Positions 1 to 8,787 of a stretch of DNA of 64,000 nt are shown here, in pieces. The notes under the pieces were generated by a model. The model was given only the letters and a program-made list of their open reading frames with translations, was not told the origin of the DNA and searched no databases. This DNA comes from Rhizobium sp. C1 (lineage in GTDB: Bacteria; Pseudomonadota; Alphaproteobacteria; Rhizobiales; Rhizobiaceae): assembly GCF_021026335.1 (NCBI RefSeq), contig NZ_JAJNCY010000005.1:248001-312000 (forward strand). The letters run 5' to 3'. Numbering within the stretch: position 1 is the stretch's first letter; the number at the start of each line of letters is the position of its first letter. The translations under genes and the position numbers were made by a program.

Positions 1-672
1 GCGGAGATTGCGGAGATCACCCGCATCATCACCTCGGCCCTGCCCGGATCCACCACCGAGCCGATGACCGTACCGGGTTTCCGCGACAAGCTCGCGCAAT
101 ATACCGGCATCGATGCCGGCAAGCTGCGTCAGCATCTCATCGAATTCCTGGAGGCCGTGACACCCGCCGCGGAAGCGCGTGGCGTCAAGCTGACGCTGCA
201 TCCCGACGATCCGCCGCGCCCGCTCTTCGGCCTGCCGCGCATTGCCTCCACCGCTGACGATTATGCAGCACTCTTCGACGCCGTGCCCTCCCCGGCCAAT
301 GGCATGTGCTACTGCACAGGCAGCCTTGGCGTGCGCGCCGACAACGACCTGCCGGCGATTGCCCGCCGTTTCGCGGAGCGCATCCATTTCGTCCACCTGC
401 GCGCCACCAAGCGCGAGGGTGATGGCCGCTCCTTCCACGAGAGCGCGCATCTGGAAGGCGATGTCGACATGGTGGCGGTTCTGAAGGAACTCGTCGCCGA
501 GGATCGCAAGCGGGACGCCGCCTCGCAGATGGTCTTCCGCTCAGACCACGGCCACCGGATGCTCGACGATCTGAACAAGACCGTTACCCCCGGCTATCCG
601 GCGATCGGCCGCATGCGCGGCCTCGCGGAACTGCGCGGCATTCTCTACGCGCTCGGCGCGGTTCCGAACTGA
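1..672 (+). CDS. uxuA: Mannonate dehydratase UxuA (C-terminal part)
   Basis: The reading frame is open from base 1, so the N-terminus lies outside the window; 223 residues are present, a little over half of the roughly 395 usual for UxuA. UxuA dehydrates D-mannonate to 2-keto-3-deoxygluconate in hexuronate catabolism, in the cytoplasm, with Fe(II)/Mn(II). Family hallmarks seen are LTLHPDDPP, the CTGSLG cysteine motif, FVHLRA and the late FRSDHGH histidines, all expected metal or substrate contacts of this TIM barrel. uxaC follows 9 bp downstream and a fructuronate reductase overlaps that, so the three form one operon covering glucuronate isomerisation, reduction and dehydration. Family assignment is firm; regulation cannot be judged because the operon start is outside the window. 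Confidence 0.95.
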   Translation, partial: AEIAEITRIITSALPGSTTEPMTVPGFRDKLAQYTGIDAGKLRQHLIEFLEAVTPAAEARGVKLTLHPDDPPRPLFGLPRIASTADDYAALFDAVPSPANGMCYCTGSLGVRADNDLPAIARRFAERIHFVHLRATKREGDGRSFHESAHLEGDVDMVAVLKELVAEDRKRDAASQMVFRSDHGHRMLDDLNKTVTPGYPAIGRMRGLAELRGILYALGAVPN

Positions 673-681
673 GGAAACGAC

Positions 682-2097
682 ATGGACAGCAAGAATGGCA
701 TCCTCCATCCAGATCGGCTCTTTCCCGCTGATCCGGCCACCCGCACGGTCGCGCGCGACCTTTATGAAACCGTGAGCGGCCTGCCCATCGTCAGCCCGCA
801 TGGACATACGGAACCGTCGTGGTTTGCCAATGACACCGCGTTTGAGGATGCATCGGCGCTGCTGGTGATCCCCGACCACTATCTCTTCCGCATGCTCAAC
901 AGCGTCGGCGTCAATCTCGACAGCCTCGGCGTTCCCCGCCTCGACGGCAAGCCGGTGGCGAAGGGGCGCGACATCTGGCGCGCCTTTGCCGCGCACTATT
1001 CGCTGTTTCGCGGCACGCCCTCAAGCCTCTGGGTCGATCATGCAATGTCCGCCGTACTCGGCTGCGACGAGGCGCTGACTACTCAGAATGCCGACCGGCT
1101 CTACGACCATATCAATGCTGAGCTCGCCAAACCGGAATTCCGCCCTCGCGCGTTGCTGACCCGCTTCGGCATCGAGACGATTGCGACGACCGAGGGCGCG
1201 CTGGACCCGCTCCCGCATCACCAGAAGCTCGCCGCCGACGGCTGGATCGGCAAGGTGCGCACGACCTATCGGCCCGACAGCGTGACCGATCCGGATGCGC
1301 CGGGCTTTCGCGACAACCTCATCAAGCTCGGCGAAATAACCGGCGAGGACGTGACCCGCTGGGACGGCATGATCGCCGCGCATCGCAACCGCCGCGCCTA
1401 TTTCCGCCAGTTTGGTGCGACCGCGACCGACCACGGCGTGCCTTCTGCCTTCACCGCCGATCTTGCGGCGACCGAGAAGCAGACACTGCTTGACAAGGCG
1501 CTGAAAGGGCCGCTTTCGGCTTCGGACGCCGAGCTCTTTCGTGGCCAGATGCTGACCGAAATGGCGGGCCTGTCGGCGCAAGACGGCATGGTCATGCAGA
1601 TCCATGCGGGCTCGCGCCGCAACACGGACGCCGCGCTTTTTGCCTCGCGTGGGCCCAATATGGGCGCCGATATCCCGGGCCGCACCGACTGGGTGGGCGG
1701 GCTGAACGCCCTGCTTGCAAAGTACGGTCACGCGCCGGGCTTAAAGATCCTGCTTTTCACGCTGGACGAGACCACCTATGCCCGCGAACTCGCCCCCATG
1801 GCGGGCTATTGGCCATGCCTGATGATCGGCCCGCCCTGGTGGTTCCATGACAGCCCGGCCGGCATCCGGCGTTACCTTGATCAGGTCTCGGAAACGGCGG
1901 GCTTCGCCAATCTCGCCGGGTTCAACGACGACACGCGGGCGCTGCTTTCGATCCCCGCCCGGCACGATGTCTGGCGGCGCGAGGTCTGCCGCTATCTGGC
2001 CGGTCTGGTTACCGAACACCGGATCACGAGCCAAGAAGCCGAAATCGTCGCGCACGATCTCTGCTATGCGAACGCGAAGAAGGCCTACAAGCTGTGA
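682..2097 (+). CDS. uxaC: Glucuronate isomerase UxaC
   Basis: The 471-residue protein has the full length of the uronate isomerase family (amidohydrolase fold). It interconverts D-glucuronate/D-fructuronate and D-galacturonate/D-tagaturonate, the first cytoplasmic step of hexuronate use. The N-terminal SPHGHTEP carries the HxH metal motif; further on are MQIHAGSRRN, GADIPGRTDWVGGLN and the PPWWFHD segment typical of UxaC. The ATG follows a GAGGAAAC ribosome-binding site after uxuA. Its stop overlaps the GTG start of the next gene by four bases (GTGA), which indicates translational coupling. The neighbouring uxuA and uxuB-type genes point to glucuronate as at least one substrate. Confidence 0.96.
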   Translation: MDSKNGILHPDRLFPADPATRTVARDLYETVSGLPIVSPHGHTEPSWFANDTAFEDASALLVIPDHYLFRMLNSVGVNLDSLGVPRLDGKPVAKGRDIWRAFAAHYSLFRGTPSSLWVDHAMSAVLGCDEALTTQNADRLYDHINAELAKPEFRPRALLTRFGIETIATTEGALDPLPHHQKLAADGWIGKVRTTYRPDSVTDPDAPGFRDNLIKLGEITGEDVTRWDGMIAAHRNRRAYFRQFGATATDHGVPSAFTADLAATEKQTLLDKALKGPLSASDAELFRGQMLTEMAGLSAQDGMVMQIHAGSRRNTDAALFASRGPNMGADIPGRTDWVGGLNALLAKYGHAPGLKILLFTLDETTYARELAPMAGYWPCLMIGPPWWFHDSPAGIRRYLDQVSETAGFANLAGFNDDTRALLSIPARHDVWRREVCRYLAGLVTEHRITSQEAEIVAHDLCYANAKKAYKL

Positions 2098-3545
2098 CGA
2101 CACGCCTGCAAACTCTGGATAGCCTCCCCGCCTCAGTTCTCCGCCCGGTCTATGATCGCGATCGGGTCACCACCGGCATCCTGCATCTTGGGCCGGGCGC
2201 CTTCTTCCGCGCCCATCTCGCCGTCTATACGGACGACGTACTAGTGAAGGACAATCGCTGGGGCATCGAAGCCGTCAGCCTGCGCAGCACCGATGTGGTC
2301 GATCATCTGAACGAGCAGAACGGGCTCTACACGCTTCTGACGCGCGACACGGCGGGTACGTCCGCGCGTGTCATCGGCTCCATCGCGAAAGCCCATGCGG
2401 CATCCCGCGATCCGGGCTCTCTGCTGAAGCGTCTCGCCGATCCCGCGATCCGCATCGTCAGCCTGACCGTCACCGAGAAGGCCTATGGGCTCGATCCGCG
2501 CACCGGCGGGCTCGATCTTGCGCATCCCGACATCGCCGCAGACCTTGCCAATCCCACCCATCCGCGCGGCGTCATTGGATATATCGTGGCCGGTCTCGCC
2601 GCGCGCCAAGCGCAGGGCCTGAACCCGTTCACGCCGCTCAGCTGCGACAACCTTCCGGGCAATGGCGCGGTGCTGAAGCGACTGGTTCTGGAATTTGCCG
2701 ACCGCATTGATCCGGCGCTGCGGCGCTGGATCGAGGAGAGCGTCCCTTTCCCCTCCACCATGGTCGACCGCATCACGCCGGCGAGCACCGACGAGACCTA
2801 TGCGGATGCCGAGCGTCTCACAGGCCACGCCGACCGCGCCGCCATCGAGACCGAACCCTTCTCGCAATGGGTGATCGAGGATCACTTCGTTGACGGCCGT
2901 CCCGCCTGGGAAGAGGCCGGCGCGCTGATGGTCTCCGATGTGTCCGCTTACGAGAAGATGAAACTGCGCATGCTCAACGGCGCGCATTCGCTGCTGGCCT
3001 ATCTCGGCTTCATCGCGGGCCACGAATTCATCCGCGATACAATGCAGGATGCGGCGCTGAAATCATTAGCCGAACGCCACATGCAGGCAGCGGCCCGCAC
3101 GCTCGATCCGCTCGCCGGCATCGATCTCGACGCCTATGCGAGTGCGCTGATCGCCCGCTTCGAAAACCGGGCGATTGCCCACCGCACCTACCAGATCGCG
3201 ATGGACGGAACGCAGAAACTGCCGCAGCGCCTGCTCCAGCCAGCGGCGGAAGCGCTGGCGCGTGGCGAGGACGCCGAAACCTTTGCCCTCGCGATTGCAG
3301 GCTGGATGCGCTACGCGCTCGGCATCGACCGCAACGGCAAGCCCTACGACCTGCGCGATCCGCGCGCCGGCGAAATCGCCGGGCTGCTGGAGGCGACGGA
3401 CCGGAGTGCACGCGGCATCGCAAGCGCGCTCTTCTCCCTCCCCGGCCTGTTTCCCGTCGCCCTGACGGACAATGCGCCATGGTGTGCCCGGGTGGAGCGC
3501 GCCCTCTTCGATCTCATGTCCGAAGGGCGCACTGGCTCCGGCTGA
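2094..3545 (+). CDS. uxuB: Fructuronate reductase / mannitol dehydrogenase family protein
   Basis: This 483-residue long-chain mannitol dehydrogenase family protein begins at a GTG that overlaps the uxaC stop. The N-terminal ILHLGPGAFFRAHLAVYTDD is the family's nucleotide-binding signature, and SCDNLPGNGAVLKRL, FPSTMVDRITPA and MKLRMLNGAHS are the conserved central motifs around the catalytic lysine. In this operon the expected reaction is NADH-dependent reduction of D-fructuronate to D-mannonate, feeding UxuA. The family also includes mannitol, arabitol and tagaturonate dehydrogenases; sequence alone cannot separate these, but position next to uxaC and uxuA favours fructuronate reductase. 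The downstream gene is convergent, 13 bp away. Confidence 0.88.
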   Translation: MTTRLQTLDSLPASVLRPVYDRDRVTTGILHLGPGAFFRAHLAVYTDDVLVKDNRWGIEAVSLRSTDVVDHLNEQNGLYTLLTRDTAGTSARVIGSIAKAHAASRDPGSLLKRLADPAIRIVSLTVTEKAYGLDPRTGGLDLAHPDIAADLANPTHPRGVIGYIVAGLAARQAQGLNPFTPLSCDNLPGNGAVLKRLVLEFADRIDPALRRWIEESVPFPSTMVDRITPASTDETYADAERLTGHADRAAIETEPFSQWVIEDHFVDGRPAWEEAGALMVSDVSAYEKMKLRMLNGAHSLLAYLGFIAGHEFIRDTMQDAALKSLAERHMQAAARTLDPLAGIDLDAYASALIARFENRAIAHRTYQIAMDGTQKLPQRLLQPAAEALARGEDAETFALAIAGWMRYALGIDRNGKPYDLRDPRAGEIAGLLEATDRSARGIASALFSLPGLFPVALTDNAPWCARVERALFDLMSEGRTGSG

Positions 3546-3558
3546 CCCGCTTTGAGCC

Positions 3559-4914
3559 TTACTTTGTGCGCGCCCATTCCGGCAGCCACTCGCCGTGGGC
3601 GGCAATCAGGTCGTTCGTCATCGACCAGATCTGGTCGAGATCGAGTTCGGCGGCGGTGTGCGGGTCCATCATCGCGGCGTGATAGATGTGCTCGCGATTT
3701 TCCGTCATGAGCGCCTGCACGGTCAGTTCCTGCACGTTGATATTCGTGCGGATCAGCGCCGTCAGCTGCGGCGGCAGCGCGCCGATGAAGGTCGGCTGGA
3801 TGCCGTTATTGTCGACGAGGCAGGGCACTTCGGCCGCACAGTTTTCCGGCAGCGAGGTGATGCAGCCATTATTGCGGACGTTGCCGTAGATCACCGACGG
3901 TTCGCCGGTCCAGACGGAGTTGACGATGGACGAGGCATATTCGTGGCTCGCCTTGACCTCGATCTTCTCCGCCGCCTTGTAGGCATCGGCCTGCGACTTC
4001 CAGCGCTCGATCTGCTCGATGCAGCGCTTGGGATATTCATCCAGCGGAATGCCATACTTCTCGATCAGGTCCTCGCGGCCTTCCTTGATGAAATAGGGCG
4101 TATACTCGGCGAAATGCTCCGAGCTTTCGGTGACGAAATAGCCGAGCCGCGTCAGCATCTCGTAGCGCACCTTGTTGGGGCAGCGCGGGTTCCAGTGGCT
4201 GGGCTTGGGGAAGCGGCCTTCGCGATAGCCCTTCAGAAGCTCCGGATAGAGGTTCTTGTAGGAACCATCCGCCTGACGATGTTCGAAATTCAGATAGAAG
4301 GCCATGTGGTTGATACCGGCGGCACGGTAGCGGATTTCCTCGACCGGGATGTCGAGATCGCGCGCCAGTTCGTAAGCCGTGCCTTGCACAGAATGGCAGA
4401 GACCGACCTGCTTGATCGTCGGGTATTTCTCCGCAATCGCCCAGGTATTGATGGCCATCGGGTTCACATATTGCAGCATGACCGCATTGGGGCACACGGC
4501 GAGCATGTCTTCGCAGATCGACCAAAGATGCGGCACGGTGCGAAGCCCGCGCATGATGCCGCCAATGCCGAGCGTGTCGGCAATCGTCTGGCGAAGGCCA
4601 TATTTCTTCGGCACTTCGAAGTCGGTGACCGTGCAGGGCTCATAGCCGCCGATCTGGAAGGCAACGACGACGAAGTCGGCCTTGTCGAGCGCGCGGCGCT
4701 GGTCCGAATGCGTCTCGATCTTCGCGGACACGCCGAGCGTCGCGATGAGCTTGGAGGCGACGATCTCGCTTTCCGCCAGCCGCTGCGGGTTGATGTCCAT
4801 CAGCGCGATTGTGCTGCCCGCAAGCGCCGGGCGCTGCAGAACGTCGCCGATGATGTTCTTCATGAAAACGGTGGAGCCTGCGCCGATAAAGGCAATTCTC
4901 GGGTTCCGGTTCAT
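3559..4914 (-). CDS. melA: Glycoside hydrolase family 4, alpha-galactosidase-like (MelA)
   Basis: A 451-residue GH4 enzyme, full length for MelA-type members. These NAD+- and Mn2+-dependent hydrolases cleave by oxidation-elimination. The N-terminus AFIGAGSTVFMKN is the NAD-binding loop; GLCHSVQG supplies the metal-binding cysteine and GINHMAF the metal-binding histidine. The CHSV form of the cysteine motif is that reported for alpha-galactosidases rather than for 6-phospho-glucosidases. Its position, tail to tail with the hexuronate operon, leaves alpha-galacturonidase or another alpha-glycosidase possible. No signal peptide is visible, so it should act in the cytoplasm on an imported oligosaccharide. 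No transporter adjoins it. The start at NRNPRIAF fits the family N-terminus. Confidence 0.82.
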   Translation of the reverse strand: MNRNPRIAFIGAGSTVFMKNIIGDVLQRPALAGSTIALMDINPQRLAESEIVASKLIATLGVSAKIETHSDQRRALDKADFVVVAFQIGGYEPCTVTDFEVPKKYGLRQTIADTLGIGGIMRGLRTVPHLWSICEDMLAVCPNAVMLQYVNPMAINTWAIAEKYPTIKQVGLCHSVQGTAYELARDLDIPVEEIRYRAAGINHMAFYLNFEHRQADGSYKNLYPELLKGYREGRFPKPSHWNPRCPNKVRYEMLTRLGYFVTESSEHFAEYTPYFIKEGREDLIEKYGIPLDEYPKRCIEQIERWKSQADAYKAAEKIEVKASHEYASSIVNSVWTGEPSVIYGNVRNNGCITSLPENCAAEVPCLVDNNGIQPTFIGALPPQLTALIRTNINVQELTVQALMTENREHIYHAAMMDPHTAAELDLDQIWSMTNDLIAAHGEWLPEWARTK

Positions 4915-5098
4915 CGTGTCTCGCGCTCCTCGCTTCGCGCCCCGCTCCCGGCGGAGGCCATATTATGCTGACTTGGCGGCGCAGGAAGATGTCATACACA
5001 ACCGCCTTTGAATGCTTGAATATCCTTGGGCAGGCGGGAATGAAAAGAGAAGGCTTGTGCTTTTATGGGTAATTTTGTGCTCATGAACAACCGGCGAC

Positions 5099-5124
5099 TC
5101 TCCTCTCCCCTTGCGGGGGAGGAG
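5099..5124 (-). terminator. GC-rich hairpin between DUF6165 and melA-like genes
   Basis: An imperfect inverted repeat, CTCCTCTCCCC then TTGC then GGGGGAGGAG, sits just beyond the end of the DUF6165 gene. It lacks a T-run, so it may be a palindromic repeat remnant like the larger mosaic arrays elsewhere in the window rather than a classical terminator. Confidence 0.35.
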
Positions 5125-5131
5125 ACGCATC

Positions 5132-5509
5132 TTACGCATAAGGCCGGTAGGACTTTTCCTCGACAAGCTCCGACGACAGCGCGAAGTTGATTTCGCGTTT
5201 CACATCGGCGCGCTGGTCGTTGGTCACATAGACGGAGCGGGCAAGTTCGATGAAGCGGGGGCCGAAATCCTTTTCGCGCTCGCAATCGCGGATCTCATCC
5301 TCGATCTCCCAGAGCGCGGTATTGACCTCTTTCAGCTTCAGTTTCAGCCTCAACACCTGCGTCGCGACCGGCGAGAGCTTGCGGTTCAGGAGCCAGAGCT
5401 CGCGCGTGACATTGGCAAGCTGCTTGACGTCCTTGATCCGCTCGGACTTGATTTCGAGGATCGTGATCTTGTCGACCAGTTCGCCCCAGGACACCGGCAC
5501 TTCGATCAT
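5132..5509 (-). CDS. DUF6165 family protein
   Basis: A 125-residue cytoplasmic protein matching what I know as DUF6165, a small family of unknown function. It opens with IEVPVSWGELVDKITILEIK, is strongly helical and charged, and has alternating hydrophobic/charged residues (LANVTRELWLLNRKLSP, LRLKLKLKEVN) suggesting a coiled coil around residues 30-85. Its start codon overlaps the stop of the upstream TPR protein by one base (TGATG), so translation is probably coupled. The pairing suggests that it works with the TPR-glycosyltransferase-like protein, perhaps in modification of a surface polymer; that role is inference. No catalytic motif is visible. Confidence 0.8.
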   Translation of the reverse strand: MIEVPVSWGELVDKITILEIKSERIKDVKQLANVTRELWLLNRKLSPVATQVLRLKLKLKEVNTALWEIEDEIRDCEREKDFGPRFIELARSVYVTNDQRADVKREINFALSSELVEEKSYRPYA

Positions 5510-7113
5510 CAGTCTTTTTCCTTTTCTTGTGTCTGTTCAGCAATATCGGCTGCAATACGATTAAAAAGTTCAAACCAGTCGTCGCCCGCCCCGGCCCGCC
5601 TGAGCTGCATCGTCGGATACCAGGGCGAATCGTCACGCTCGAGCATCCAGCGCCATTCCGCGACATGGCGCAGCGCCACGACCACCGGCCGGCCGAGCGC
5701 GCCGGCCAGATGCGCAATCGAGGTGTCGCACGTGATGATGAGGTCGAGGTTTTGCATCACGGCGGCGGTATCGACAAAGGCATCCGGGCCGCGGTCGAAA
5801 TCGTCGCCGAAGACGTGGACGCACCCGGCCAATTCCGCCGGAAGCTCACCCGGCCCGACATCCATGTGAAGTGCATAGAGCGCGACGCCGGGAAGGACGG
5901 CCAGAGCGCCGAGCGCTGCGGGGGGGATGGAGCGGCGCGGATCGACACGAAAATCCTGACTGCCGCGCCAGCAGAGCCCGACCTTCAGCCCCGACCCCGC
6001 CATGCGCGCGCGCCAGAAATTGACCTTGTCCGGCTCGGCGAAGAGATAAGGCACCGTAGCGGGAATGGTGGTCTCCACCGTCGAGAAGGCGCGCGGCAAC
6101 GAGCTGATGGCAATCGTCGCATCAAATGCACCGGAGAAATCGTTCGTCTCGCGCCATGCCACGTTTGCGCCGGACGAAGCCAGCAGGCGCCGCATCCTGG
6201 CGGGACCGGCGAAGGTCACATCCGCACCATGATCGGCCAGAAGCATGACATAACGGAAGAACTGGATCGTATCGCCAAGCCCGTGATCGTTGACGACAAG
6301 CACCTTCTTGCCGGTGATCGTTTCCGGCCGCGCGAGGTCAAAATGCGCCTCGCAGACCGGGATCGGGCGGTGACCGTCGATCCAGCGATGCTCATAGCCT
6401 TCCCAGCCCGCTTCGAATTCGCCGAGCAGCAGTTGCAGCGCGCCCCTGCTGCTCAACGCTTCTTCCAGCGCCGGATCAAACACGAGGGCGCAATCGTAGT
6501 AATCCATCGCCTGCTTGAAATCGCCCTTGCTGCGGGCGACGATGCCGAGCCCGCAATAGGCTTCCGCGCAATCCGGCTTCAGCAGTGCCGCGCGCATGAA
6601 GGCCTCACCCGCCTCGTCTTCGCGGCCAAGCCGGCGCAGCGCGCTGCCCAGATTCAGCTCCGCCTCGATGAGGCCCGGCTCCAGCCTCAGAGCCGTTTGC
6701 AGCGCGACGATCGCCTCTTCCAGACGTCCGCTCTCGTAAAGTGCCGCGCCCAGATTGGACTGCGCGCCGGCGTCTGCCGGCTGCAGCGCCGCAGCGCGCA
6801 GAAAATCGGCGACGGCCGGCTCCAGCCTCTTCAGCGCAAAATGAAGGCAGCCGCGATTGAACAGCGCGTCGAAATAATCCGGCTCAAGCTCAATGGCTCG
6901 GCCGTAAAAGGCGAGCGCTCCGTCATAATGACCTGCGGTCTGAAGAATGTAGCCGCCCGAGCAGAGCGCTTCGGGAAAATCCGGTTGCACCGCCAGCGCC
7001 GCATCCAGGCACTCGATGGCGCGTTCCAGCCGACCTTCGGCCTTTTCCTTCAGGCCAAGGACATAGAGCGCACGGGCGTCGTCCTTCACGATCCGGGTTT
7101 TGGGGCTGGTCAT
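5509..7113 (-). CDS. TPR-repeat protein with GT9-like glycosyltransferase C-terminus
   Basis: About 534 residues. The N-terminal ~270 residues are a run of tetratricopeptide repeats with the usual A-G-Y/P-D spacing (for example YVLGLKEKAEGRLERAIECL, NLGAALYESGRLEEAIVAL). The C-terminal ~250 residues resemble glycosyltransferase family 9/heptosyltransferase-like domains: KVLVVNDHGLGDTIQFFRY, GLCWRGSQDF and LIITCDTSIAHLAGALGRPV. Such fusions occur widely in alphaproteobacteria and are often called TPR glycosyltransferases. I chose the ATG at 7113 because AGGA lies upstream; an in-frame ATG at 7149 would add 12 residues. It is followed by, and overlaps, a DUF6165 gene. The acceptor, whether lipopolysaccharide, protein or another polymer, is unknown. 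Confidence 0.8.
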   Translation of the reverse strand: MTSPKTRIVKDDARALYVLGLKEKAEGRLERAIECLDAALAVQPDFPEALCSGGYILQTAGHYDGALAFYGRAIELEPDYFDALFNRGCLHFALKRLEPAVADFLRAAALQPADAGAQSNLGAALYESGRLEEAIVALQTALRLEPGLIEAELNLGSALRRLGREDEAGEAFMRAALLKPDCAEAYCGLGIVARSKGDFKQAMDYYDCALVFDPALEEALSSRGALQLLLGEFEAGWEGYEHRWIDGHRPIPVCEAHFDLARPETITGKKVLVVNDHGLGDTIQFFRYVMLLADHGADVTFAGPARMRRLLASSGANVAWRETNDFSGAFDATIAISSLPRAFSTVETTIPATVPYLFAEPDKVNFWRARMAGSGLKVGLCWRGSQDFRVDPRRSIPPAALGALAVLPGVALYALHMDVGPGELPAELAGCVHVFGDDFDRGPDAFVDTAAVMQNLDLIITCDTSIAHLAGALGRPVVVALRHVAEWRWMLERDDSPWYPTMQLRRAGAGDDWFELFNRIAADIAEQTQEKEKD

Positions 7114-7200
7114 GGCTATGGATCCTGGGCGCACCTGGCGCACATGCATCCAGGCTCGGGACTCACAATGCCTTCAAGGACTTGCGCGAGGCTTTCAGCC

Positions 7201-8787
7201 CTACCGCATGAGAGCGGAAAGCGCCTCGCGCTGCTGCTGCAGGGCGAGAAACACCGCGTAGTCGCGCGCATGCGCCCGCGCCGTCTCCGCGCGCGGCGCC
7301 ACAGTCTTTGTGGCCGGCGTCATCCGCGCCGATGCATCCGCAATATCGCGATAGAGTCCGGCCGCCAGAGCGGCATTGACCGCCGTGCCCAAAAGCACGG
7401 CATCGCGGCCCTCGTGCAAGCGGATGGCGCGGCCGGTCACGTCGGCATAGAGTTGCGGGATGAGCGGGTGTCCGGCAAAGCCGCCGGTCATCAGCAGGCT
7501 TTCGATCCGCCCGCCCTGCGGCAGATGCTGCAGGATCTGGCGAATGCTGCAGGCCAGCGCCACGCAGGCCCGCCAGTAAAGCTTCGCCAGCCCGTCGAAG
7601 CTGGTATCGAGCGTCATACCGACGATCACGCCCGTCAGCGCCGGGTCCGGCACGGGCGAGCGGGCGCCGTGAAAATCCGGCAGGAGCGCGAGCGGCAGGC
7701 CGTAGTCCGGCCCCTCCTCGCCGAGACGCCCGGCGATATGATCGAGAAGCTGGAGGTGTTTTTCCCGGCTCGGCGCGCCACCTTGCGGGTGCATGCGGAT
7801 GACATGGTCGAGCAGCGCGCCGGAGGCGGACTGGCCGGCTTCCGTCAGCCACAGACCGGGAAGACCGGCATCGCGGAAGCCACCCCAGCAACCGGGATGC
7901 GTATCCGCCATCTCGGAAAAGGTGACGAGGCAGCTCGATGTGCCGGCAACAAGGGCCGCCTTGCCAGACAGCGCGGCAAGATCCGTGCCGCAAAAGACGC
8001 CGATCGCGCCGGCATAGCCGTCGATCAGGCCGGAGGCGACGACGCAGTTTGCAGAAATTCCGAGGTCACGCTGCGCGGCTTCGCCCAGCCTGCCTGCGGG
8101 CTGCGACGGCGCGCGCGACTGTGCGGGCAGACCGGCCCTTTCCGCAAGATCGGCAAGCCCGATGCGTCGGTAGAAGTCATCCGGCCGTGCGCCCGGTGCC
8201 GCCGGCTCGTAAGCCCATTTCGACGACAGCGACGAATGCGAGCGACTGTCGTTTCCCGTCTCCCGCCCCGTTGCACACCAGGTCAGATAGTCGCAGAGAT
8301 CGAAGGCCAGGCCCATCCGGGTCCAGGTTTCGGGCAGGCGCCTCTTCAGCCAGAGGAGCTTGGGCAGCTGCATTTCGGGCGAAAGCCTGCCGCCGAAACG
8401 GGTAACGACCGCATCATCAATCGAAGTCTCCAGCGCTTCAGCATTGGCGCGATGGTCCATCCAGAGCATGGTATCGGCCACACCGGGTCCACCGGCGGAG
8501 ATGCTGAGCGGCAGACCCTGCCGATCACGCACGACCAGCGAACAGGTCGCGTCGAAGCCGATGGCTGCGACATCGGCCGCGTCGATATCCGCCTCGCTGA
8601 GTGCCGCGCGCACGCAAGTCATGACGGCCTGCCAGATGTCATCGCTGACCTGTTCGTAATGACCGGGTTCCGGTTGCAGGACCGTGATTGGAGAAACGGC
8701 GCGCGCCAGCTGGCGGCCGTCTGCCGTGAAGACCCCTGCCCGCGCACTGGCGGTCCCCACGTCCACCGCAACGATATACTCACCCAT
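7201..8787 (-). CDS. FGGY-family pentulose/sugar kinase
   Basis: A 528-residue FGGY kinase. The N-terminal AVDVGTASARAGVF is the phosphate-1 ATP motif, MLWMDHRANAEA is typical of the D-ribulokinase-like branch, and DGYAGAIGVF and LLMTGGFAGHPLIPQLYADV are late conserved blocks (adenosine loop and FGGY region). These enzymes phosphorylate ketoses or polyols with ATP in the cytoplasm. It is the last gene of the polyol operon and overlaps the HAD phosphatase gene by 8 bp. A substrate such as D-ribulose, D-xylulose or fructose from polyol oxidation is inferred from that context; the MDHR signature favours a ribulose-type substrate. Rhizobial smo/mtl operons commonly end with a kinase annotated xylB. 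Confidence 0.85.
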   Translation of the reverse strand: MGEYIVAVDVGTASARAGVFTADGRQLARAVSPITVLQPEPGHYEQVSDDIWQAVMTCVRAALSEADIDAADVAAIGFDATCSLVVRDRQGLPLSISAGGPGVADTMLWMDHRANAEALETSIDDAVVTRFGGRLSPEMQLPKLLWLKRRLPETWTRMGLAFDLCDYLTWCATGRETGNDSRSHSSLSSKWAYEPAAPGARPDDFYRRIGLADLAERAGLPAQSRAPSQPAGRLGEAAQRDLGISANCVVASGLIDGYAGAIGVFCGTDLAALSGKAALVAGTSSCLVTFSEMADTHPGCWGGFRDAGLPGLWLTEAGQSASGALLDHVIRMHPQGGAPSREKHLQLLDHIAGRLGEEGPDYGLPLALLPDFHGARSPVPDPALTGVIVGMTLDTSFDGLAKLYWRACVALACSIRQILQHLPQGGRIESLLMTGGFAGHPLIPQLYADVTGRAIRLHEGRDAVLLGTAVNAALAAGLYRDIADASARMTPATKTVAPRAETARAHARDYAVFLALQQQREALSALMR

